From the NCBI GenBank assembly GCA_000434735.1, contig FR881195.1:1-20949 (forward strand): a stretch of DNA of 20,949 nt. Direction: 5' to 3'. The first letter of the stretch is position 1. Every line of letters starts with the position of its first letter. Origin of the DNA: Bacteroides sp. CAG:530. GTDB taxonomy: Bacteria > Bacteroidota > Bacteroidia > Bacteroidales > Bacteroidaceae. This document shows positions 14,698-20,949 of this stretch, in pieces. The translations under genes were made by a program, and so were the position numbers. Under the pieces are notes generated by a model. It saw nothing but the letters and a program-made list of their open reading frames with translations. It was not told the origin of the DNA and searched no databases.

Positions 14698-15657
14698 TTA
14701 TTTTCCAGAAATGTCCGATACGGAATAAGAGCGAATAGGAGCGAAATATTCCACACCGTTCTTGTCCTTCAAGAATGTTTTGACTAGTATTTTGTCATTG
14801 TCCTTTACATTATTTAATACAACCTCACTATCCATGGGCATTACTTCAATTCGAGTTTCACCATACGAAATAATAGAATGTGTTACAGCTTCGTCGGAAA
14901 TCGTCAATACACCTTTAACTGTGTGGTCATCCGATTTATAAATACTTTTAAAACAACGACTTCCTACAACTGGAATTTCCGAAATAGGATATTCTCTCAT
15001 TTCACCAGCAAGAAACTCATCTATACAGTTCTCTACTGGCATATACACATCTTGTAATTTGAAATAAGAATCCTCAGCTACCTGTTCCAAAACAATCTCT
15101 TTCTCACCTGTCTTTACTTCTTGCATAGCTTCCTTTCCATCCACATTCTTATAATATACACGAGTTTTAACCACTTTTGAGGAAGATTGCTCTGAAAGTC
15201 CAATCAAAACTTGGTTCGAATTGTCAGCTTTGCGCCATACAGACTTCAAAGAAATGTTTGTCCTTAAATTCGCTTCATATTTCGCTCCATATACATCAAC
15301 AATAATTTCACTTTTCAAAGAAGTATTACCTTCAGCATCCAACGTATATATTGAAAATGTATGAGTCTTCTCTTCTAAATTATTTAAGATACATTCCATT
15401 CTAACAGTGTCCTCATAAACTACATGAAGTTCTGCTAACAAAGAATTATTTTCTTCAATTCTACATTGAGTAACTAATTTCGGACAAACCAAATTCCAAG
15501 TTAATTTAGCTTGGTTATAACCTGAATAGCTTTTTATAGTAGTAGGCTTCACACGATAAATTATTTCGCCATCGGCGATATATTTCTTGTGTACATCTTC
15601 CATATTTTCACAGGACATAAAAAAGAACAGTCCTAATATTAAAACTATTATTTTCAT
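14698..15657 (-). CDS. DUF4998 domain lipoprotein, last gene of the second SusCD operon
   Basis: This is a probable cell-surface lipoprotein accompanying a SusCD transporter. The signal peptide ends in FFMSC with Cys16 as the lipidation site. The mature start ENMEDVHKKYIADGEIIYRVKP is characteristic of DUF4998, which should cover about residues 17-210 with two fibronectin-like beta domains (AKLTWNLVCPKLVTQCRIEEN, HTFSIYTLDAEGNTSLKSEI). The last 100 residues are beta-rich and not recognised (EYPISEIPVVGSRCFKSIYKSD). The 319 aa length appears complete. It lies 105 bases after the DUF4959/DUF5000 gene, a wider gap than the others in this operon. That gap holds a hairpin and a promoter-like motif. 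The function is unknown; glycan binding is inferred from context. Confidence 0.82.
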   Translation of the reverse strand: MKIIVLILGLFFFMSCENMEDVHKKYIADGEIIYRVKPTTIKSYSGYNQAKLTWNLVCPKLVTQCRIEENNSLLAELHVVYEDTVRMECILNNLEEKTHTFSIYTLDAEGNTSLKSEIIVDVYGAKYEANLRTNISLKSVWRKADNSNQVLIGLSEQSSSKVVKTRVYYKNVDGKEAMQEVKTGEKEIVLEQVAEDSYFKLQDVYMPVENCIDEFLAGEMREYPISEIPVVGSRCFKSIYKSDDHTVKGVLTISDEAVTHSIISYGETRIEVMPMDSEVVLNNVKDNDKILVKTFLKDKNGVEYFAPIRSYSVSDISGK

Positions 15658-15686
15658 AATTACCTTCTATATCGTTATTTTTTATT

Positions 15687-15747
15687 TTTTGAGTTTGCAT
15701 ATTCATCGCTTTTTGTTTAAAAATCAATCAAATATACAAACTCAAAA
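15687..15747 (-). promoter_or_regulatory. Intra-operon hairpin with a promoter-like motif in its loop
   Basis: TTTTGAGTTTG (15687-15697) and CAAACTCAAAA (15737-15747) form a perfect 11-bp stem. One mismatch and five further A-T pairs extend it inward. No T run follows on the minus strand, so it is probably not a simple terminator. The minus strand of the inner arm and loop contains TATATTTG (15736-15729), an exact TAnnTTTG match, with a TTG about 22 bases upstream. It may be a processing or stabilising element, a second promoter for the DUF4998 gene, or both. Confidence 0.4.
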
Positions 15748-15762
15748 GTCATTTATCTCAAT

Positions 15763-16953
15763 TTATTTCTTACTTGGACTACCAAATATCTGAACTTCAG
15801 AAAAGGTTCCCAATGACGTTCCGAAAGATTCTAAACTACGGATTCGTATATAACGTACGGCAGGAGCATCCAATGGGAAAATAAATTCATGCCCCTTATT
15901 ATGCGCTAAATCAAAATCTTCTTCTGTCATGTTCTCTCTTCCTATATTATTAGGTAAACCTGAAGGTTTTACTATCGGACAAGTGGCCAATAATTTCCAA
16001 CCACTCATATCAACAGTAGGAGTTTCATCAGCAGTACCATAGACTTCATACAAACTACCATTACCGCCTGAATAGTAATGACCATAATTATTAAATGGCC
16101 ATGAATATTGCCAAAAGACTATTCGACTAAGTTTAATAGGTTGTTTATCAATTGCAAAAGAGATGTGCCATGGTACAATACTATTGTTAGTGACGTTGTC
16201 TTCAAAACGATTATCACACATCATATATAATCTTCCCATATCACCTGTCGGAACATTGGATGTAAAAGCGTGTTCTAAAAAGACAATATCTTGAGCGTCA
16301 ATTTTAGCTTCATACATAGGTGTTAAAATGTCAGTACGAATATTCGAATAATTATTCCATTTATCTCTGAGTTGTACAGAGAACTCACTTTCAACATCAT
16401 CTAATCCACGGACTGAATAATTTCCTGCCTTTTGAGATGTGTAATAAGAATCAATCAAATCCCATTCACCTTCTTTATTTTTCATACTAATAAAAACAGC
16501 AAGTTCTGCTTCCGTAGGATTATCCCATTGTAAATTTACCCCACCAAAATCAGCTTGAACTTTAAGAGTATTGAAAACTGAAGTTATAGGAGGAGTATCA
16601 GGAGTAATCTTTAAAAAATAAGGTTCCGAACAATTACCAGATATATCAACACTTGTCAAGGTGATATCATATTCCTGAACTTCTGCAAATCCTTCTATAA
16701 TTAATGTTCTTGTATTACGAGAAGCATTTGTTATTACCTCCTTACCGTTTGGTAACATATATCGTGCTTGAACATACAATAAATCTATATCTTCGGGAAG
16801 ATCATATGTTATCTTTGCACCGCCCGGTATTGGTGTGACATTTACATTTTCCACTTGTCCCGGAGCATCCGTATCAATCACTTCTGGTCCTCTTTTCACA
16901 TCCTCACAAGCAGAAAGGATAATCAATGCAATAAAAAAATATATATATTTCAT
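15763..16953 (-). CDS. DUF4959-DUF5126-DUF5000 surface lipoprotein, probable glycan-binding protein
   Basis: This is a probable surface glycan-binding lipoprotein of a SusCD system. The signal peptide ends in ILSAC with Cys16 as the lipidation site, followed by EDVKRGPEVIDTDAPGQVENV, a hallmark start of DUF4959 (about residues 17-120, a fibronectin-like fold with GGAKITYDLPEDIDLLYVQARY). A second beta domain at about 125-225 resembles DUF5126 (FGGVNLQWDNPTEAELAVFI). The C-terminal part, about 235-396, is DUF5000, a galactose-binding-like or F5/8 type C fold (LSRIVFWQYSW, VRYIRIRSLESFGTSLGTFSEVQIFG). It lies 19 bases after the SusD gene. The domain order matches proteins encoded behind SusD in many polysaccharide utilisation loci. 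The ligand is not known. Confidence 0.88.
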   Translation of the reverse strand: MKYIYFFIALIILSACEDVKRGPEVIDTDAPGQVENVNVTPIPGGAKITYDLPEDIDLLYVQARYMLPNGKEVITNASRNTRTLIIEGFAEVQEYDITLTSVDISGNCSEPYFLKITPDTPPITSVFNTLKVQADFGGVNLQWDNPTEAELAVFISMKNKEGEWDLIDSYYTSQKAGNYSVRGLDDVESEFSVQLRDKWNNYSNIRTDILTPMYEAKIDAQDIVFLEHAFTSNVPTGDMGRLYMMCDNRFEDNVTNNSIVPWHISFAIDKQPIKLSRIVFWQYSWPFNNYGHYYSGGNGSLYEVYGTADETPTVDMSGWKLLATCPIVKPSGLPNNIGRENMTEEDFDLAHNKGHEFIFPLDAPAVRYIRIRSLESFGTSLGTFSEVQIFGSPSKK

Positions 16954-16972
16954 AAAGTCATAATTTTTATAA

Positions 16973-18853
16973 TTACCAACCTATTGTTTGTACCAAATTA
17001 GGATTTTTATCTAATAGTGAAACAGACAAAGGCCACAGATAATCTTTAGCTGTAAATTTCTGAGTAGCCAATACCGTTTCACGATAATAATCTTCTGGAA
17101 TCTTTGATGTTATATTCCAACCCGTTACAGGCTGTGAATAATAATCAGCTGCAAGTAACCAACGGCGTAAATCCCAAAACCGATGTCCTTCTAAAGAAAG
17201 TTCTATTAAGCGTTCGCGACGAATAATATCACGCATGCCTTCCTTAGTATCAGGTTTTGTAGGATTTATAGAATATTTACTCCAGCTTTCTTTCACACCT
17301 TTCAACCCGGCACGTTCACGAACTTTATCGATGTAGAAATATACTTCTTCTGATGGTGTAGTCTGAGATTCATTCAGTGATTCCGCATACAATAGATATA
17401 AATCAGCTAAGCGTAAAATCGGATAAGCGTAAGCTTTAGCACTATAAGTGTTTTTGCCGACTTGAGCAGATTCCATATTAACTAGTTTTTTAGGCCAATA
17501 TCCTGTTATACAAGCATTATCTCCAGGAGACATATTAGCTGTCTGAAGATAAAGTCCTTGTAATGTATATGGATTATTATCAGTCTTTCCATTTCCATAC
17601 CATACACCGCGATCAAATCCTAACGATGCATAAAAACGAGGTTCACGATCAAAATTTAGCTCAGCTGTAGTTCCTCGGATTACCCCTTCTTCATCAGAAA
17701 CGGCTGTTCTTAATGTCTCAACGTTTTTCCCCTTCCACAGCGGATCTTCTTCCATAGGAATGCCTCGTGAAGTATAATATTGTTTAACTACTTTCATATT
17801 AACACCCAATACCTGAAAAATATGAATTCCACCAGAATCAGCATTAGGATCTAAGAATGCTTGAACGTATTTCTGAATAGCACCAGGTTCTTTAACGGAT
17901 CCCCAAATTAATTCATCACACCAGTTATGATCGGTAACACTACCACGAATAGTACGTTCCATCTTAGCTGCTTCAGAAATCTCACTTAGCGTAGTATATT
18001 TATATAGTTGCATTCCTGCCTCATTTACACACAAATCTATTGCTTCTTTACATGCCTTTGCAGCTCTTTCCCATTTTGAAGGATTGGCTGGTCCAAAAAG
18101 AGCTTCACCATCTTTATTGCGAAAATCAGCATAATAAGAATTTCCATTAAACTGAGGTGAAGCTGAAGTTACTAATACTTTTGCCTTCAGAGCCAAAGCA
18201 ATAGGACGGGTTATACGTCCCAAATCTTCGATTCTATTATTAACAATTATAGGTAAATCCTGTGCAGCTTCATCCAACAACTGAACTACATAATCAACAC
18301 AATCGTCCCAAGTATTTCGTTTCATACGTACAGTTTCAGAATCAGCATCTATTGATATATTTTCTTTCACTAAAGGAATCGGTCCATACATACGCATTAA
18401 GTAAAAGTGACAATATGCTTTGATTACCTTTGCTTCTGCAATCCATTGGCGACAACGCCAATCATCCAAAGCAGGCACACTGACAACACGTTCCATGAAT
18501 GTATTACATTGTCTGATGGTTTTCCATAATCCCCACTCATAGATATTAAGATAAGGAGAATTCGTATTCTGATCACCACGAGCTATCATCCAAGGAAGAT
18601 ACATGTTGGGGAACGATGGATATTTTATAAATCCTTCCCACGACCAAAACTCATCTCCAGAAAGAAAGCTAGGGTTGTTCTGTATATTATTTTCAGAAGG
18701 CAAACCATTATAACATGTAAATAGATAATTCCTTGCTGTTACATCATTTGCAAAAGAATGATCGAGTGTTGCAACATTATCAGGAATAACATCCAAATAG
18801 TTACATCCTTGTAACAATACTCCCAAACATATAATTGATAAAAATTTTTTCAT
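16973..18853 (-). CDS. SusD/RagB-family surface lipoprotein (second system)
   Basis: This is the ligand-binding lid for the SusC protein encoded just upstream. The lipoprotein signal ends in LLQGC with Cys17 as the lipidation site, followed by the standard NYLDVIPDN mature start. The N-terminal SusD-like part has the RQCNTFMERV and AKVIKAYCHFYLMRMYGPIPLVKENI motifs (about residues 143-168). The C-terminal SusD/RagB part has YPILRLADLYLLYAESLNES (about 478-497) and the near-terminal RRERLIELSLEGHRFWDLRRW (about 543-563). At 626 aa it is much longer than the SusD of the first locus and belongs to the larger, RagB-like branch. It starts 23 bases after the SusC stop. The ligand is unknown, probably a glycan judging by the neighbouring DUF4959/DUF5000 and DUF4998 genes. 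Confidence 0.96.
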   Translation of the reverse strand: MKKFLSIICLGVLLQGCNYLDVIPDNVATLDHSFANDVTARNYLFTCYNGLPSENNIQNNPSFLSGDEFWSWEGFIKYPSFPNMYLPWMIARGDQNTNSPYLNIYEWGLWKTIRQCNTFMERVVSVPALDDWRCRQWIAEAKVIKAYCHFYLMRMYGPIPLVKENISIDADSETVRMKRNTWDDCVDYVVQLLDEAAQDLPIIVNNRIEDLGRITRPIALALKAKVLVTSASPQFNGNSYYADFRNKDGEALFGPANPSKWERAAKACKEAIDLCVNEAGMQLYKYTTLSEISEAAKMERTIRGSVTDHNWCDELIWGSVKEPGAIQKYVQAFLDPNADSGGIHIFQVLGVNMKVVKQYYTSRGIPMEEDPLWKGKNVETLRTAVSDEEGVIRGTTAELNFDREPRFYASLGFDRGVWYGNGKTDNNPYTLQGLYLQTANMSPGDNACITGYWPKKLVNMESAQVGKNTYSAKAYAYPILRLADLYLLYAESLNESQTTPSEEVYFYIDKVRERAGLKGVKESWSKYSINPTKPDTKEGMRDIIRRERLIELSLEGHRFWDLRRWLLAADYYSQPVTGWNITSKIPEDYYRETVLATQKFTAKDYLWPLSVSLLDKNPNLVQTIGW

Positions 18854-18876
18854 CTTATTGTAAAATTTTCAAATGA

Positions 18877-20949
18877 TTAAAATGAAAGCTGTAATCCGAT
18901 ATTGTATGTTTTTTGAATAGGATATCCTAATCCATTACCAGCCATTTCAGGATCCCAAAGCTTAAATTTGCTAAATGTTAGCAAGTTGGTACCACTCAAA
19001 TATAATCGTAAATTAGATACGTAGATTTTCCTCATCCACTTCTCTGGAAGTGTATATCCTAATTCCACCTGTTTCAAGCGAATAAAACTACCGTTCCGCA
19101 TAAACCAGGTACTAGTGCGGTTATTATTATCAACCAGAGTATTTGATAAACGAGGCCACAGCGCATAAGGGTTTTGATTTGTTTCAGACCAGTGATTGTC
19201 TGCATAAATACGCAAAAGTGCATTATTGCTTACCCAGTTAGGATCTCCATCAGTATCAATAAAAGGAGCAGTCTGCCATTGATCAATCCAAAACGATTCA
19301 CGTCCCAAACCTTGGAAGAAGAAAGAGAAATCAATACCTTTCCATCCAGCTGAAAGTCCAAAACCATAAACAATCTCCGGTGAAGTAGGCAGACCGATAG
19401 GTACCTGGTCATTTTCATTGATTATTCCATCTCTATTAATATCTCGATACTTTATATCACCTGGCATATATTCTCCAAATTGTTTAGGTGAATTGTCAAT
19501 ATCTGCCTGATCTATAAACAGACGTTCCCCAATATACCCCCACGTCTGAGCTAATGAATGACCAACATGTGAACGCCATGGAGCATCTGAATAAGCAGGC
19601 TCCTCATATTTCCGAAATTCACTAGTTGAATACGTAAAATTAAAGCGGCCAGTCAACCAGAATCCGTTGTTAAAATACTTATTATAATCCATTGACATGT
19701 CAAAACCATGAGCAAAAGCTTCGCCAATATTAGCTCTAACAGCAGCTTCCAAACCTATTTCTGGAACAATCGCAGCTCGGTCCATTAAAATCTTACTACG
19801 ATTTTCTCTAAAATACTCAGCCTGAATATTCAAATCATTCATAATGGTTGCTTCAATACCCAAATTCAACTTCTTAGCAATCTCCCAAGTGATATTGTCA
19901 TTAGCATAACGTAAAATAGTAGTTATAGGACGATTCAAAGGTTGATCAAAATTTAAGCCAAAGCCAGGTGCTGAAGATTTGCCCTGTTCTACTTGACTCA
20001 AATAGAAGAAACGATCGTCTGGAGAACCAATAGCGTCATTACCTACCATACCGTAAGTTCCCTTCAATTTAAGTTGAGTAACAACTTTAGATAATGGTTT
20101 AAAGAATTTTTCATTAGAAACCATCCAGCCCAAACCTACTGATGGGAAAAATCCAAAACGATGATTTTTGGAGAAACGTTCAGAACCGTTGTAACCAAAA
20201 TTACCTTCTATAAAATAACGGCCGGCATAACCATATGTGAAACGTCCTGCCAAACCCAAATTTCGATAAGGTAATGATTTTATCAGATTGCCCGCATTAC
20301 CTGTCAAGGAAGTCTTCATGGTATAAACCAACAATCCTCCTACATCATGTTTTTCGTTGAAAGTACGATTGTATTCGGCTGTAGTCTCTAAATAGAAACT
20401 TGAATCGACAATTTTAGCACCTTCATTATAATTCAGCCATTCTGTCGCCGAATTTTCATTGACATTTCTTAATGTATAAGTCTGTGTTTTTCTGTCATAA
20501 CGATCTATAATATAAAAATATGGATTGTAGGCGCGTGTAACATCAAAATATGAATTTCGTTGTGTATTGGCCATAATTCTTAGATTCAATCCTTTTGTCA
20601 AGAAATCTAAATTCTGCTTAATCTCAGCCTGAGCTACAACAATTGTTTTCGAATATTCCTTATATCCTTTTACCATATCGGCATAAGGATTGACATAGTT
20701 CGCAGTAGGAGTATTGCCAAATAATATATGCTTAGCTTGCATATTTTTTTCATCTGGCTGATAATAAGCCGGATAAAGAACAGGGTTTGCTCTCATGACT
20801 TTTTTAAACATCCCTTCACCTCCATCAATCGGACCGCTATAATCATCAAAATCAGCATTAACACGAATAGCCATTTCTGTTGTTTTAGTCAGGTTTAGGT
20901 TTATATTAGAGCGAACACCTATTCTATTTAACGTGAGTTCGAAATAAGA
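18877..20949 (-). CDS. SusC/RagA-family TonB-dependent transporter, C-terminal part (cut by the window edge)
   Basis: Only the barrel portion, about 690 codons, of an outer-membrane SusC protein is present. The reading frame is open through 20949. An in-frame ATG at 20874 lies inside the barrel, because codons ahead of it encode SusC-like barrel sequence (NRIGVRSNINLNLTKTTE), so it is not the real start. Barrel motifs include YFIEGNFGYNGSERF, FGFFPSVGLGWMVSNEKFF, LKLKGTYGMVGND, PGDIKYRDINRDGIINENDQVPIG (with a calcium-binding-like DINRDGIINENDQ loop) and FIRLKQVELGYTLPEKW. The protein ends with YNIGLQLSF, as outer-membrane barrels do. The plug, carboxypeptidase-like domain and any STN domain lie outside the window, so its type of regulation is not visible. 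It pairs with the SusD gene 23 bases downstream. Confidence 0.95.
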   Translation of the reverse strand, partial: SYFELTLNRIGVRSNINLNLTKTTEMAIRVNADFDDYSGPIDGGEGMFKKVMRANPVLYPAYYQPDEKNMQAKHILFGNTPTANYVNPYADMVKGYKEYSKTIVVAQAEIKQNLDFLTKGLNLRIMANTQRNSYFDVTRAYNPYFYIIDRYDRKTQTYTLRNVNENSATEWLNYNEGAKIVDSSFYLETTAEYNRTFNEKHDVGGLLVYTMKTSLTGNAGNLIKSLPYRNLGLAGRFTYGYAGRYFIEGNFGYNGSERFSKNHRFGFFPSVGLGWMVSNEKFFKPLSKVVTQLKLKGTYGMVGNDAIGSPDDRFFYLSQVEQGKSSAPGFGLNFDQPLNRPITTILRYANDNITWEIAKKLNLGIEATIMNDLNIQAEYFRENRSKILMDRAAIVPEIGLEAAVRANIGEAFAHGFDMSMDYNKYFNNGFWLTGRFNFTYSTSEFRKYEEPAYSDAPWRSHVGHSLAQTWGYIGERLFIDQADIDNSPKQFGEYMPGDIKYRDINRDGIINENDQVPIGLPTSPEIVYGFGLSAGWKGIDFSFFFQGLGRESFWIDQWQTAPFIDTDGDPNWVSNNALLRIYADNHWSETNQNPYALWPRLSNTLVDNNNRTSTWFMRNGSFIRLKQVELGYTLPEKWMRKIYVSNLRLYLSGTNLLTFSKFKLWDPEMAGNGLGYPIQKTYNIGLQLSF

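Noticed and set aside
14665..14701. Terminator for the second operon at the right arm of the 20-bp inverted repeat
   Set aside because: No compact hairpin or T run lies directly behind the DUF4998 stop codon; the only structure is the inverted repeat with an 88-base spacer, reported separately.
20872..20874. In-frame ATG that could be taken as the start of the second SusC gene
   Set aside because: Codons upstream to the window edge continue SusC barrel sequence, so the gene is cut by the window and begins outside it.

Overview
The window looks like a chromosomal segment of a gut-type Bacteroidota, most likely Bacteroides, Phocaeicola or a close relative. The evidence is two SusC/SusD outer-membrane uptake systems, an ECF sigma/FecR pair, lipoproteins of Bacteroidota-only families (DUF4843, PKD-like, DUF4959/DUF5000, DUF4998), promoters of the Bacteroides type (TAnnTTTG at -7) and no Shine-Dalgarno sequences ahead of the genes. 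Species cannot be fixed from the sequence alone.

Layout. Positions 1-60 are the last bases of a 5S rRNA and the terminator of an rRNA operon. Positions 374-11659 (+ strand) hold a seven-gene uptake locus: ECF sigma factor, FecR-type anti-sigma factor, STN-containing SusC, SusD, a DUF4843 lipoprotein, a PKD-like lipoprotein and a secreted protein with two complete DUF4369-TlpA units. It contains no glycosidase, lyase or protease. A shared terminator then separates it from tRNA-Asp(GTC) on the minus strand, which has its own promoter and terminator. Also on the minus strand are a secreted GH29 alpha-L-fucosidase (12150-13481) and a rubrerythrin (13644-14222). After a 475-base intergenic region rich in repeats comes the 3' part of a second, polysaccharide-utilisation-like operon. 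In transcription order it reads SusC (cut by the window edge), SusD, a DUF4959/DUF5126/DUF5000 lipoprotein and a DUF4998 lipoprotein.

How the genes work together. In the first locus, ligand binding by SusCD should be relayed through the STN domain of SusC to FecR, which controls the ECF factor, which in turn should activate the uptake operon. The remaining lipoproteins and the double thioredoxin protein probably handle the ligand at the cell surface or in the periplasm. The absence of carbohydrate-active enzymes makes a non-glycan ligand possible. In the second locus, SusCD and two accessory surface lipoproteins are probable glycan-binding and import parts. Their enzymes, if any, lie beyond the right edge. 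The GH29 gene is separated from this operon by the rubrerythrin gene and by hairpins, so it is probably an independent unit.

The observations most worth following up are: a perfect 7-1-7 palindrome of the PerR/Fur class upstream of rubrerythrin; a perfect 20-bp inverted repeat around 88 bp just past the end of the second operon (a possible invertible segment or small element); the doubled thioredoxin protein with near-identical DNA around both active sites; and a long hairpin containing a promoter-like motif inside the second operon.
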